In this document: one piece after another, positions 24,641 to 33,549 of the stretch
Position numbering within the stretch: the stretch's first letter is position 1
Layout of the letters: every line of letters starts with the position of its first letter
Origin: Micromonospora orduensis
Lineage (GTDB): Bacteria > Actinomycetota > Actinomycetes > Mycobacteriales > Micromonosporaceae
Assembly (NCBI RefSeq): GCF_006228125.1
Contig: NZ_VDFY01000230.1
Location: 1-64,000 of the forward strand
Direction of reading: 5' to 3'
Length of the DNA stretch: 64,000 bases
The notes under the pieces: generated by a model
What the model was told of the DNA's origin: nothing
Database searches by the model: none
What the model saw: the letters and a program-made list of their open reading frames with translations, nothing else
Made by a program: the position numbers and the translations under genes

Positions 24641-25534
24641 ATGAAGGAGTTCCCGGACGTCATCGCCTGGTCGATCCCGGCCTTCCTGCTGCTCATCGTG
24701 CTGGAGCGGGTGTCCTACCTGCTGCACCGCGACGACGACGAGGTCGGCTACGGCGGCGCGGACACCGCCACCAGCCTGGCGATGGGGCTGGGCAGCGTCT
24801 TCACCGACCTGCTCTGGAAGGTGCCGATCGCCGCCGCGTACGCGCTGCTCTACGCGCTCACCCCGCTGCGGGTGGCCGAGGTCTGGTGGACCTGGCCGCT
24901 GATCCTGCTCGCGCAGGACTTCTTCTACTACTGGTCGCACCGGGGCCACCACGTGATCAGGATCCTGTGGGCCTCGCACGTGGTGCACCACTCGTCGCAG
25001 CGGTTCAACCTCTCCACCGCGCTGCGCCAACCGTGGACCGGCCTGACCAGCTGGCTCTTCTACATCCCGCTGATCCTCATCGGCGTACACCCGGCGGTGG
25101 TGGCGTTCTGCGGATCGGTCAACCTGCTCTACCAGTTCTGGATCCACACCGAGCGCATCGACAAGATGCCGCGCTGGTACGAGTTCGTGTTCAACACCCC
25201 GTCGCACCACCGGGTGCACCACGCCTCGCAGGGCGGCTACCTGGACCGCAACTTCGGCGGCATCCTGATCGTCTGGGACCGCTTGTTCGGCTCGTTCGCG
25301 CCGGAGCGGGAGCGCTGCGTGTACGGGCTCACCAAGAACGTCGGCAGCTACAACCCGGTCCGGGTGGCCTTCCACGAGTACGCGTCGATCGGCCGGGACC
25401 TGCGCTCCGCGGCGAGCTGGCGGCAGCGCGCCGGGCACCTGTTCCGGGCGCCGGGATGGCAGCCGACGCCGGGCGCGCTCAGGGCAGCCGGCCCTGCTCG
25501 ACCAGACGGGCGAACCTCTTCAGCGCCTGGGTGA
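24641..25534 (+). CDS. Sterol desaturase/fatty acid hydroxylase family protein
   Basis: 297 aa integral membrane di-iron enzyme. The eight-His signature is visible as HRGHH, HVVHHSSQ and HRVHHAS, set between membrane helices (AWSIPAFLLLIVLERVSYLL and LIAAAYALLYALTPL-like segments). Family members hydroxylate or desaturate sterols, carotenoids or lipids; the substrate is unknown. The 3' end overlaps the convergent SRPBCC gene by 56 nt, so the last ~19 residues may be poorly conserved. Confidence 0.88.
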   Translation: MKEFPDVIAWSIPAFLLLIVLERVSYLLHRDDDEVGYGGADTATSLAMGLGSVFTDLLWKVPIAAAYALLYALTPLRVAEVWWTWPLILLAQDFFYYWSHRGHHVIRILWASHVVHHSSQRFNLSTALRQPWTGLTSWLFYIPLILIGVHPAVVAFCGSVNLLYQFWIHTERIDKMPRWYEFVFNTPSHHRVHHASQGGYLDRNFGGILIVWDRLFGSFAPERERCVYGLTKNVGSYNPVRVAFHEYASIGRDLRSAASWRQRAGHLFRAPGWQPTPGALRAAGPARPDGRTSSAPG

Positions 25535-25976
25535 GGCCGAGCTTGGAGCCGGGCCACAGCACCGGCCACGCCAGCCGGCCGGCCCGGCCGCCCGGCAGAT
25601 GGAACCACTCGTGCCAGACGACCTGGGTGCGGGCCCGGTCCAGTTGGGTGCAGCGCAGCACACCCGGGCCGCGCAGCAACTGGCCGTAGTGCACGACGCC
25701 GATCTCGTACGGCTCGTCGACCCGGACGACCCGCATCTCGTCACGCAGGGTCGCCCGCCCGAGCGCGGTCACCGCCTCGATCCGGCTGCCCTCACGGCCG
25801 TCGCCCTCGACGACGCGCACCCGGGTGAAGGGGATCCAGTCGGACTGGCGCTCCCAGGCCAGCAACGCCGCGAAGACCCGTTCCGCCGGGGCGTCGACGA
25901 TGACGGTGGCGGTCACCTCGCCGGCGCCGGGTTGGGCCGCCTCCCGGAGATCGTCGGCGCCCTCCGGGCCGGTCAC
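25479..25976 (-). CDS. SRPBCC-family lipid/ligand-binding protein
   Basis: 165 aa START/Bet v1-like fold. It begins, after a ~19-residue lead, with VTATVIVDAPAERVFAALLA, the standard first strand and helix of polyketide cyclase/SRPBCC proteins. WERQSDWIPFTRVRVVEGDG and VVWHEWFHLPGG are further family blocks. The GTG start overlaps the stop of the DivIVA-like gene (GTGA), so they are translationally coupled. Ligand unknown. Confidence 0.85.
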   Translation of the reverse strand: MTGPEGADDLREAAQPGAGEVTATVIVDAPAERVFAALLAWERQSDWIPFTRVRVVEGDGREGSRIEAVTALGRATLRDEMRVVRVDEPYEIGVVHYGQLLRGPGVLRCTQLDRARTQVVWHEWFHLPGGRAGRLAWPVLWPGSKLGLTQALKRFARLVEQGRLP

Positions 25977-26560
25977 GCCGACTCCGACCGGACCACCGCG
26001 TCGTTCCGGCTGGTGTCGTCGTCGGCGGGGGCCACGCCGTCCGCGTCCGCCGCCGAGGAGGTGGCGTCGGCCCGCCCGTCGGCGTCGGTCGAGCCGAGCG
26101 GGGCCGCCGGCTCGACGTCGTCGGCGGGAGTCGCCCCGTCGATGGGGGCCGCGCCGTCGGCGTCGGCCGGGGAGGAGGTGGCGTCCGGCTGCTCGGCCGC
26201 GCTGGCCGACTGTTCGCGGGCCTTGCGCAGCACGTCCGCGTCGGCGGTACGGCCCTCACGCAACGCGATGACCTCCGACTCCAGTACGCCGATCAGCTCC
26301 GACTTGTAGCCGATGTCGTACGCGGCGCGACGCATCGCCTGGTCGACCTGAGCCATCCGGTACCCGCGCAGGCCGGTGTCGAAACGGACCGCGCCCACAT
26401 CGGATTCGCGCAACGGCCGGGTGCCGGGCAGCGGCACGGCCTGGGAATCCGGCTCGGCCGGCACCAGGCCGGGATCGCGACCGCTGACCAGCACCGTCAC
26501 GCCGAAAACCACCGCCGCGACGGTCAACGCCACGACCAGGAGGAGCAGAAGCTGACCCAT
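25973..26560 (-). CDS. DivIVA-domain membrane protein
   Basis: 195 aa from the ATG at 26560. An N-terminal membrane helix (MGQLLLLLVVALTVAAVVFG) is followed by the short DivIVA motif VRFDTGLRGYRMAQVDQAMR, then a helical stretch and a long Ala/Asp/Pro-rich acidic tail with repeated ADATSS/PADADG-like units. It matches the Rv1209-type protein found between folP2/gpgS and tagA in mycobacteria. It may localise to curved membrane or the growth zone. Confidence 0.85.
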   Translation of the reverse strand: MGQLLLLLVVALTVAAVVFGVTVLVSGRDPGLVPAEPDSQAVPLPGTRPLRESDVGAVRFDTGLRGYRMAQVDQAMRRAAYDIGYKSELIGVLESEVIALREGRTADADVLRKAREQSASAAEQPDATSSPADADGAAPIDGATPADDVEPAAPLGSTDADGRADATSSAADADGVAPADDDTSRNDAVVRSESA

Positions 26561-26711
26561 GCACTGATCGTGGCACGACCGCCGGCCGGTAGCGACCCCA
26601 CCACCCCGATCACGATCGGCGTCCACGGCGCACTGCGGTGCGGCCGTCCGACCGGCTAGCGTCGGGACGCACCGACGCGGCGGCGCCGGTGCGGATCTTC
26701 AGGAGGCGGGC

Positions 26712-27581
26712 ATGGCCGGGGCGCTTCGGCTGGGTGGGCGGACGTTCGCCCCGGACGAGCTGGTGGTGATGGCGATCGTCAACCGCACACCGGACTCGTT
26801 CTTCGACCGGGGCGCCACCTTCGCCGCCGACAGCGCGCTGCGCGCGGTCGAGCGAGCGGTGGACGAGGGCGCGGCCATCATCGACATCGGCGGGGTGAAG
26901 GCCGGCCCCGGCGCCGAGGTGGACGTCGCCGAGGAGATCCGGCGCACGGTGGACACCATCGCCGCCGTCCGGGCCGCGTTCCCGGAGGTGGTGATCTCCA
27001 TCGACACCTGGCGCGCCGAGGTGGCGACGGAGGCGGTGGCCGCCGGCGCGGACCTGCTCAACGACACCTGGTCGGGCGCCGACCCGGCGCTGGCCCGGGT
27101 GGCCGCGCAGACCGGCGCGGGCCTGGTCTGCTCACACGCGGGCGGGCTGGTCCCGCGGACCCGCCCACACCGGGCCGCGTTCGACGACGTGGTGGCCGAC
27201 GTGGTCGCGACGGTGGCCGGGCTCGCCGAGGGCGCGGTGGCGGCGGGGGTACGCCCCGACGGCATCCTCATCGACCCGGCGCACGACTTCGGCAAGAACA
27301 CCCGGCACTCGCTGGAGATAACCCGCCGGCTGGACGAGCTGACCGGGACGGGTTGGCCGGTGCTGGTGGCGCTCTCCAACAAGGACTTCATCGGCGAGAC
27401 GCTCGACCTGCCGGTGACCGAGCGGCTGGAGGGGACGCTCGCCGCCACGGCGGTCTCCGCCTGGCTGGGCGCCCGGGTGTTCCGGGCCCATCAGGTGGCG
27501 CCCACCCGCCGGGTGCTGGACATGGTGGCCTCGATCCGCGGTGACCGGCCGCCCGCGGCGACCCGCCGGGGTCTGGCCTGA
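26712..27581 (+). CDS. folP2: Dihydropteroate synthase-like protein (FolP2 type)
   Basis: 289 aa TIM barrel. VVMAIVNRTPDSFFDRG and IIDIGGVKAGPG are DHPS blocks, and ISIDTWRAEVA and LLNDTWSG follow. Where true DHPS has a Ser-Arg-Lys substrate loop, this protein reads ALSNKDFIGETLDLP, as in mycobacterial FolP2, which lacks DHPS activity. Several catalytic residues therefore look altered, and a role outside folate synthesis is likely. In mycobacteria folP2 is followed by gpgS (glucosyl-3-phosphoglycerate synthase); gpgS is not present here. Confidence 0.87.
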   Translation: MAGALRLGGRTFAPDELVVMAIVNRTPDSFFDRGATFAADSALRAVERAVDEGAAIIDIGGVKAGPGAEVDVAEEIRRTVDTIAAVRAAFPEVVISIDTWRAEVATEAVAAGADLLNDTWSGADPALARVAAQTGAGLVCSHAGGLVPRTRPHRAAFDDVVADVVATVAGLAEGAVAAGVRPDGILIDPAHDFGKNTRHSLEITRRLDELTGTGWPVLVALSNKDFIGETLDLPVTERLEGTLAATAVSAWLGARVFRAHQVAPTRRVLDMVASIRGDRPPAATRRGLA

Positions 27582-27648
27582 CCGGTCGTCGCCGTAACCG
27601 GCCGCGAACGGTCGGGCGGACCGGCACGATCGCCGGAGGCCACGACGG

Positions 27649-28026
27649 TCACGTCCAGCGCAGGATGTTCCTACGCCAGGCGTAGAGGATGCCCAGCGCC
27701 AGCACCGCCACGAACACCGCCATCTCCACCACCGTCACCAGGCCGAAGCCCGGCCGGTCGAAGACCACCGCCCACGGGAAGAGAAACACCGCCTCGACTG
27801 CGAACAGCACGTACAGGTAGGCGTACACGTAGTAGCGGATCTGCATCTGGGCCCAGTCCGCGCCGACCGGGTCGAGCCCGCACTCGTAGCTGGTCCGCTT
27901 GCCGGGTGGGTCGGCCGGACGCGCGGGCCGTAACACCCGGTTGGCCGAGAACGCCACTACAAAGAACAGGACGCTGGCGAGCAGAAGGAGCCCGAGCGTC
28001 GCGTACGAGCCCAGGTAACCGGTCAC
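27649..28026 (-). CDS. nuoA: NADH-quinone oxidoreductase subunit A, isolated copy
   Basis: 125 aa from the GTG at 28026. Three membrane helices (TLGLLLLASVLFFVVAFSAN, AYLYVLFAVEAVFLFPWAVV, VVEMAVFVAVLALGILYAW) and the conserved loop KRTSYECGLDPVG, with the Cys that is typical of NuoA. It is a small membrane subunit of complex I next to the quinone cavity. No other nuo gene lies within the window on either side, so this is an orphan copy. It may substitute for, or duplicate, the nuoA of a nuo operon elsewhere. Confidence 0.9.
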   Translation of the reverse strand: MTGYLGSYATLGLLLLASVLFFVVAFSANRVLRPARPADPPGKRTSYECGLDPVGADWAQMQIRYYVYAYLYVLFAVEAVFLFPWAVVFDRPGFGLVTVVEMAVFVAVLALGILYAWRRNILRWT

Positions 28027-28155
28027 ATCGGGCAGCCTACCGGTCAGCCGGAGCGGCCGTCCCAAACACGTTACGGATTTGTTTCCGGACGGGACTAGTG
28101 CACCGGGGCAACTGTTACCGAATACTGGACTCCCACCCATGTCACCGGAGGACAG

Positions 28156-29586
28156 ATGGCCCGCGTGAAGGTCTCGCCCGATCGCCGGGCCGCAGGGCCG
28201 CGCCCCGCAACACTGCTGGCGGCCTCGCTGGCGGTGGGTCTGCTGGCGGCGCTCGCCGTGGCGCCGGCGCTGGCGAGTGCGGCGGCGCCGCGCGCGTACC
28301 CGGTCGTCGTGGCGGCGACCGACCCGGTGAGCGAACCGGAGACGAACCCGGAGACCACACCGGCGCAGGAGCCCACCCCGACCGGGGACCCGGGCGGCAA
28401 TCCGGTGCCCACCGAGCCGGCCCCGGAGACCACCGCGCCACCGCCGGAGACGACCCCGCCGGCGCCGGTGACCACCGCACCGGAGGTGCCCCCGGCGCCG
28501 ACGACCACCGCCCCCGCGCCGGGCGGCACGAACGGGCCCTCGACCCGTCCGCCGGCCCCGCCGGGACCTCCCGCCGGTCCCCCGGGTACGCCGCCGAGCC
28601 CGCTCGGCGTACAGGTCACCACCGAGGACATCACCCTCACCCGGGCGTACTGGAACGCGGCCAGCACGGCGGCCACGCTGCGCGTCACGCTTAGCAACAC
28701 CGGCACGACGACGCAGCGGATTCGACTCTCGTACACCCTGCCCGCCGGCCTGACCGACGCCGGGACGAAGGGCTGCGCCGCCGTGGGTGGCGGCACCTAC
28801 CGGTGCGGGGCCTGGACGGCCGGCGTGGGCGCGCGGTTCAGCAGCCTCCTGCGGCTCCGGGTGGCGGGCGACGCGTGGAAGCTGATGCCCCTGAGCGGCT
28901 CGGTCCGGGTCACCGCGGACGCGCCGGGCGTGACCGGCGAGGCGACCGACAACCAGGGCTTCGCGGTGCTCTTTCCGCCCGGCCCGCCGGTGCCCGGGAT
29001 CTCGCTCGACGCCGACGAGGTGGCCTTCGACATCAGTGGCGCGGCGAGCACCCTCGCGGTCCAGCTCGGCAACACAGGCACGGTGGACGCCGCCGGCCGG
29101 ATCGAGGTGGTCCTGCCGGCCGGGGTGAGCGTCCCGACCGCACCGGACGGCTGCGTGGCGGTCGACCTCACGCGGGTCCGGTGCGGCGCCGGCACGGTGC
29201 CGGCGGACGGGACCACCGAGCTGCGGCTCCCGGTGGAGGCGACGCCCGAGGCGCAGCGCGAGGCGCCGCTGTCCGGCGCGGTGATCGGCCAGCTCGACCC
29301 GCGCAGCGGCCCGACGCGTCAGGTGCAGATGAGCTTCCGGATCACGGCCGCGGCGGCCCTGGCCACCCCTGTGGTGTCGCCGCCCGCGCCGACCGGCTCG
29401 CAGGGCGTACTCCCGGCCGGAGGGGCCACCGGTAACGGCGGGATGTCGTCGGTGCAGCGCACCGCGATCATCCTGATCGCGGTCTCCGCGCTGCTGGTGG
29501 TGCTGGCCCTCACGCTCGCCACCACCTCGCTGCGGCGCCGGCTGCGTGACCCGGCGCCGGATCCGAGCCCCGCGCCCACGGACTGA
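28156..29586 (+). CDS. Secreted, membrane-anchored Pro/Thr-rich repeat-domain protein
   Basis: 476 aa. It has an N-terminal signal segment (LLAASLAVGLLAALAVAPAL), then a ~90-residue low-complexity Pro/Thr/Glu linker, then two DUF11-like beta domains (RVTLSNTGTTTQRIRLSYTL; VQLGNTGTVDAAGRIEVVLP), each with a Cys pair. The C-terminal membrane helix TAIILIAVSALLVVLALTLA is followed by a basic stop-transfer tail. LPAGG precedes the helix, but this is not a clear sortase signal. It probably projects from the cell wall. GAGGACAG precedes the ATG. Confidence 0.8.
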   Translation: MARVKVSPDRRAAGPRPATLLAASLAVGLLAALAVAPALASAAAPRAYPVVVAATDPVSEPETNPETTPAQEPTPTGDPGGNPVPTEPAPETTAPPPETTPPAPVTTAPEVPPAPTTTAPAPGGTNGPSTRPPAPPGPPAGPPGTPPSPLGVQVTTEDITLTRAYWNAASTAATLRVTLSNTGTTTQRIRLSYTLPAGLTDAGTKGCAAVGGGTYRCGAWTAGVGARFSSLLRLRVAGDAWKLMPLSGSVRVTADAPGVTGEATDNQGFAVLFPPGPPVPGISLDADEVAFDISGAASTLAVQLGNTGTVDAAGRIEVVLPAGVSVPTAPDGCVAVDLTRVRCGAGTVPADGTTELRLPVEATPEAQREAPLSGAVIGQLDPRSGPTRQVQMSFRITAAAALATPVVSPPAPTGSQGVLPAGGATGNGGMSSVQRTAIILIAVSALLVVLALTLATTSLRRRLRDPAPDPSPAPTD

Positions 29587-29798
29587 CGGACGTCGTTCGG
29601 CGCGGGATCCAGGTGATCTGGATTACGGCGTGCCGGGCGAAACGTCGTAATAGCGCGCAAATCACGGCCCATTCCGGTCCCAGTCGGCGGACCTCCGGGG
29701 AGGCTCGGGGGTCTGTTCGACGTAGGCTCTCGGGTGAGGAACGACAGCGACCGGACCACCTGGGGCGGTGCGGTGCAACGTTGCGTCAAGGAGGTCCC

Positions 29799-29879
29799 GT
29801 GGCCGGGCAAGGCGAGGTCACCATCATGTTCAGCCGCCCGCGCGACCGCGCGCAGCGAAGCGAGGTGCAGGCACAGTGA
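29799..29879 (+). CDS. 26-codon leader ORF overlapping korA start
   Basis: A GTG at 29799 has a near-perfect ribosome site (AAGGAGGT, 5 nt spacing). The 26-residue product begins MAGQGEVTIMFSRPRDRAQR and its TGA overlaps the korA GTG (GTGA, 29876-29879). The strong site and exact overlap suggest ribosomes translating this ORF re-initiate on korA. It could be a regulatory leader peptide or simply an efficient ribosome-loading device. An alternative is that korA has a longer N-terminus in another frame, which the family alignment would settle. Confidence 0.45.
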   Translation: MAGQGEVTIMFSRPRDRAQRSEVQAQ

Positions 29880-31723
29880 CCAAGCAGATCCGTCAACTCG
29901 ACCGGGTGGTCATCCGGTTCGCCGGTGACTCCGGTGACGGCATGCAGCTGACCGGCGACCGGTTCACCTCGGAGACGGCGCAGCTCGGCAACGACATCTC
30001 CACGCTACCCAACTTCCCCGCCGAGATCCGGGCCCCCGCCGGGACCCTGCCCGGTGTGTCCAGCTTCCAGGTGCACTTCGCCGACTACGACATCCTCACC
30101 CCGGGCGACGCGCCAAACGTGCTGGTGGCGATGAACCCGGCGGCGCTCAAGGCCAACCTGGCCGACCTGCCGCGCGGCGCGGACATCATCGTCAACACCG
30201 ACGAGTTCACCAAGCGCAACCTGACAAAGGTCGGCTACCAGACCAGCCCGCTCGACGACGACTCGCTGGCCGGCTACGTCGTGCACCCGGTGGCGCTGAC
30301 CTCGATGACGGTCGGCGCGCTGGCCGCGTACCAGGTGTCCAAGAAGGACGCCGAGCGGTCGAAGAACATGTTCGCGCTCGGCCTGCTCTCCTGGATGTAC
30401 TCCCGGCCGTACGAGTCGACGCTGCGCTTCCTGGAGCGCAAGTTCGCGGCCCGTCCGGAGCTCGTCGCGGCGAACGTGGCCGCGTTCAAGGCCGGCTGGA
30501 ACTTCGGCGAGACGACCGAGGACTTCGCGGTCCGCTACGAGGTCAAGCCGGCGAAGATGCACCCGGGCACCTACCGCAACATCACCGGAAACGCGGCGCT
30601 CTCGCTGGGTCTGGTGGCCGCCGGGGTCCGCTCCGGCCTGCCGGTCTTCCTCGGGGCGTACCCGATCACGCCGGCGTCGGACATCCTGCACGAGCTGAGC
30701 AAGCACAAGCGGTTCGGCGTGCTCACCATGCAGGCCGAGGACGAGATCGCGGCCGTCGGCGCCGCTCTTGGCGCATCTTACGGCGGGTCGCTCGGCGTGA
30801 CCACCACCAGCGGCCCGGGCGTCGCGCTCAAGAGCGAGACGATCTCCCTCGCGGTGGCCCTGGAGCTGCCGCTGGTGATCGTGGACGTGCAGCGCGCCGG
30901 CCCGTCGACCGGTATGCCGACCAAGACCGAGCAGGCCGACCTCAACATGGCGCTCTACGGCCGCCACGGCGAGGCGCCCGTCGCGGTGATCGCGCCGAAG
31001 TCGCCGTCGGACTGCTTCTTCGCGGCGCTGGAGGCGGCGCGGATCGCGCTCACCTACCGCACTCCGGTGATCCTGCTGTCCGACAACTACGTCGCCAACG
31101 GCTCCGAGCCGTGGCTGTTGCCGGACGTGGAGTCGCTGCCCGACCTGCGGGTCGAGTTCGCCACCAGGCCCAACGGCGACGACGGCACCACCTTCCTGCC
31201 CTACCTGCGCGACCCGGAGACGCTTGCCCGCCCGTGGGCGATCCCCGGCACCGCGGGGCTGGAGCACCGGATCGGCGGGCTGGAGAAGGCCGACAAGACC
31301 GGTGACATCTCGTACGACCCGGCCAACCACGACTTCATGGTGCGTACCCGGGCCGCCCGCATCGAGACGATCCCGGTGCCGGACATCGAGGTGGAGGACC
31401 CGGACGGCGACGCCCGGGTGCTGGTGCTCGGCTGGGGCTCGACGTACGGGCCGATCGGCGCGGCCTGCCGCGGCCTGCGCCAGCGCGGCCTGTCCATCGC
31501 CCAGGCGCACCTGCGGCACCTGGCCCCGATGCCGGCCAACCTCGGTGAGGTGCTGCGCTCCTACGACAAGGTGGTCATCCCGGAGATGAACCTGGGCCAG
31601 CTCGCCCACGTCATCCGGGCCCGCTACCTGGTCGACGCGATCAGCTACAACCAGGTCCGCGGCCTGCCGTTCACGGCCGCCGAGCTGGAGACGACGCTGG
31701 AAGAGGTCCTGAAGAATGTCTGA
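29876..31723 (+). CDS. korA: 2-oxoglutarate:ferredoxin oxidoreductase alpha subunit (gamma-alpha fusion)
   Basis: 615 aa. The N-terminal ~190 residues are the gamma domain (VVIRFAGDSGDGMQLTGDRF). The alpha domain begins with the ITGNAALSLGLVAAGVRSGL block, followed by YPITPASDILHELSKHKRFG (20 residues), the TTTSGPGVALKSETI motif and the C-terminal transketolase-like domain (VLVLGWGSTYGPIGAACRGL). With KorB it converts 2-oxoglutarate and CoA to succinyl-CoA and CO2, reducing ferredoxin, with TPP on the partner subunit. The stop overlaps korB by 8 nt. Actinobacteria use this complex in the TCA cycle. Confidence 0.94.
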   Translation: MTKQIRQLDRVVIRFAGDSGDGMQLTGDRFTSETAQLGNDISTLPNFPAEIRAPAGTLPGVSSFQVHFADYDILTPGDAPNVLVAMNPAALKANLADLPRGADIIVNTDEFTKRNLTKVGYQTSPLDDDSLAGYVVHPVALTSMTVGALAAYQVSKKDAERSKNMFALGLLSWMYSRPYESTLRFLERKFAARPELVAANVAAFKAGWNFGETTEDFAVRYEVKPAKMHPGTYRNITGNAALSLGLVAAGVRSGLPVFLGAYPITPASDILHELSKHKRFGVLTMQAEDEIAAVGAALGASYGGSLGVTTTSGPGVALKSETISLAVALELPLVIVDVQRAGPSTGMPTKTEQADLNMALYGRHGEAPVAVIAPKSPSDCFFAALEAARIALTYRTPVILLSDNYVANGSEPWLLPDVESLPDLRVEFATRPNGDDGTTFLPYLRDPETLARPWAIPGTAGLEHRIGGLEKADKTGDISYDPANHDFMVRTRAARIETIPVPDIEVEDPDGDARVLVLGWGSTYGPIGAACRGLRQRGLSIAQAHLRHLAPMPANLGEVLRSYDKVVIPEMNLGQLAHVIRARYLVDAISYNQVRGLPFTAAELETTLEEVLKNV

Positions 31724-32750
31724 GCCCGTCGCTCTCAAGCTCACCGCGAAGGACTTCAAGTCCGACCAGGAGGTGCGCTGGTGCCCCGGTTGCGGTGACT
31801 ACGCGATCCTGGCGGCGATCCAGCAGTTCATGCCGGAGCTGAACATCCCCCGGGAGCGGACCGTCTTCGTCTCCGGGATCGGCTGCTCGTCGCGCTTCCC
31901 GTACTACATGAACACGTACGGGATGCACTCGATCCACGGTCGTGCCCCGGCGATCGCGACCGGCCTGTCGGTGTCCCGTCCGGACCTGTCGGTCTGGGTG
32001 GTCACCGGCGACGGCGACGCCCTCTCCATCGGTGGCAACCACCTGATCCACGCGCTGCGGCGCAACGTCAACCTCAAGATCCTGCTGTTCAACAACCGGA
32101 TCTACGGCCTGACCAAGGGTCAGTACTCTCCCACCTCCGAGGTCGGCAAGATCACCAAGTCGACGCCGGCCGGCTCGGCGGACGCCCCGTTCAACCCGAT
32201 CTCCCTCGCCCTCGGCGCGGAGGCCAGTTTCGTCGGCCGGACCATCGACTCCGACCGCAAGCACCTCCAGTCGGTGCTGCGGGCCGCCGCCGAGCACCAG
32301 GGCTCGGCGTTCGTGGAGATCTACCAGAACTGCAACATCTTCAACGACGGTGCGTTCGACCAGCTCAAGGACCCGACCACCCGGGACGACTACCTGATCC
32401 GCCTGGAGCACGGCCAGCCGATCACCTTCGGGGCCGACGGGCGGTTCTGCGTGGTGCACCCGCCGGGTGGCTTCGGCCTGGAGGTCCGGGAGACCAGCTC
32501 GGTCCGTCCGGAGGAGATCGTCGTGCACGACGCGACCGTCACCGACCCGGCGTACGCGTTCGCGCTGTCCCGGCTGCCCGGCCTGGACCTGCGCAACACC
32601 CCGATCGGGGTGTTCCGCTCGGTGGACCGGCCGTCCTACGACAGCGTGGTGCAGAGCCAGCTGGCCGCCGCGAAGGCGGAGGTCACCGAGACTCCCGAGC
32701 AGCAGCTCGCCGGGCTGCTGGGCAGCGGCGACACCTGGACCATCCTCTGA
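31716..32750 (+). CDS. korB: 2-oxoglutarate:ferredoxin oxidoreductase beta subunit
   Basis: 344 aa. VRWCPGCGDYAILAAIQQFM (20 residues) holds the first two Fe-S cysteines; FVSGIGCSSRFPYYMNTYG gives another. The TPP/Mg motif is VVTGDGDALSIGGNHLIHAL. A later Cys (YQNCNIFNDG) probably completes the cluster set. It is the catalytic TPP-binding subunit paired with KorA upstream. A very strong hairpin with a T-run follows 16 nt after the stop. Confidence 0.95.
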   Translation: MSEPVALKLTAKDFKSDQEVRWCPGCGDYAILAAIQQFMPELNIPRERTVFVSGIGCSSRFPYYMNTYGMHSIHGRAPAIATGLSVSRPDLSVWVVTGDGDALSIGGNHLIHALRRNVNLKILLFNNRIYGLTKGQYSPTSEVGKITKSTPAGSADAPFNPISLALGAEASFVGRTIDSDRKHLQSVLRAAAEHQGSAFVEIYQNCNIFNDGAFDQLKDPTTRDDYLIRLEHGQPITFGADGRFCVVHPPGGFGLEVRETSSVRPEEIVVHDATVTDPAYAFALSRLPGLDLRNTPIGVFRSVDRPSYDSVVQSQLAAAKAEVTETPEQQLAGLLGSGDTWTIL

Positions 32751-32765
32751 CCCGCCCGACCTGAC

Positions 32766-32803
32766 GAGAGCGGCCGTCCCCGACCCGGGGGACGGCCGCT
32801 CTC
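32766..32803 (+). terminator. Rho-independent-type terminator after korAB
   Basis: 16-bp perfect stem: GAGAGCGGCCGTCCCC at 32766-32781 with 32788-32803, loop GACCCG, then GGTTTTG. It ends the korAB transcript and lies before the convergent azoR stop. Confidence 0.85.
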
Positions 32804-32822
32804 GGTTTTGACGGGCGCTGCC

Positions 32823-33470
32823 TCAGCGCTGGGCCGAGGCCGGCACCCAGAGGTTGTCGATCTCCTTCTCGGCCGCCGCGAGGCTCGCCTCGTGCAGCGG
32901 GATCAGCTCGGCCATCGCCGGTACCGAGGGCGCCAGGGTCAGCTCGGCGTGGATGAAGCGCGGCTCCAGGCCGGTCATCGACAGGCCGTGCGGGAGCCAC
33001 TGCTCCGCGTGGTCCCAGCCGTGCCGGGGAGTGCCCTCGCCGTAGCCGCCACCCCGGCTGGCCAGCACCACGAACTCGCGTCCACCGAGCAGGCCCTCCT
33101 GCGTCGTCGGGTCGTAGGTGAGGCCGGCGACGATCAGGTGGTCGACCCAGGACTTGACGCTGCTGGGCGCGCCGTAGTTGTAGAGGGGCAGGCCGAGCAG
33201 CACCACGTCGGCCCGCTTCACCTCGTCGACCAGCCGCTCGCTGAGCTCCCAGGACTCGCGCTGGGCCGGGGTGTGCTGGTCCGGCGGCGTCATCCGAGCC
33301 AGTCCGCCGTCCGCGTCGAGGTGCGGAAGCGGCTCGGCGCCGAGGTCCCGGTACTCCACCGTGCCGTCCGGGTGGGCCGCACGCCATGCGGCGGCCGCGC
33401 GCGCGGTGAGCCGCCGGCTGATCGACCACTCGCCGCGGATGCTTGAGTCGATATGCAGTAGGTTCATCAT
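32823..33470 (-). CDS. azoR: FMN-dependent NADH-azoreductase
   Basis: 215 aa flavodoxin-like fold. LLHIDSSIRGEWSISRRLTA (20 residues) is the FMN phosphate loop of the AzoR/acyl-carrier-phosphodiesterase family; VVLLGLPLYNYGAPSSVKSW and VVLASRGGGYGEGTP are further FMN contacts. It reduces azo bonds and quinones using NADH. It is divergent from a MarR-type gene with only 79 nt between starts, the classic arrangement for a quinone/azo-dye sensing regulator and its target. Confidence 0.9.
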   Translation of the reverse strand: MMNLLHIDSSIRGEWSISRRLTARAAAAWRAAHPDGTVEYRDLGAEPLPHLDADGGLARMTPPDQHTPAQRESWELSERLVDEVKRADVVLLGLPLYNYGAPSSVKSWVDHLIVAGLTYDPTTQEGLLGGREFVVLASRGGGYGEGTPRHGWDHAEQWLPHGLSMTGLEPRFIHAELTLAPSVPAMAELIPLHEASLAAAEKEIDNLWVPASAQR

Positions 33471-33549
33471 TCCCCCTCTAGGGATCGTCTGTGTAGCGCC
33501 AACTATTTATAGCAGGCAGATGTTCCAACTCCTCGGTAGACTGGGTCAC
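33471..33549. promoter_or_regulatory. Divergent azoR/marR control region
   Basis: The 79-nt gap between two divergent starts contains the AT-rich near-palindrome CTATTTATAG at about 33504-33513, in contrast to the GC-rich surroundings. It is the likely place for overlapping promoters and a MarR operator. Extents of individual elements cannot be fixed from sequence alone. Confidence 0.45.

Noticed and set aside
24593..25438. Minus-strand ORF across the sterol desaturase gene
   Set aside because: Composition is that of an antisense shadow. The plus-strand gene has the full eight-histidine signature.
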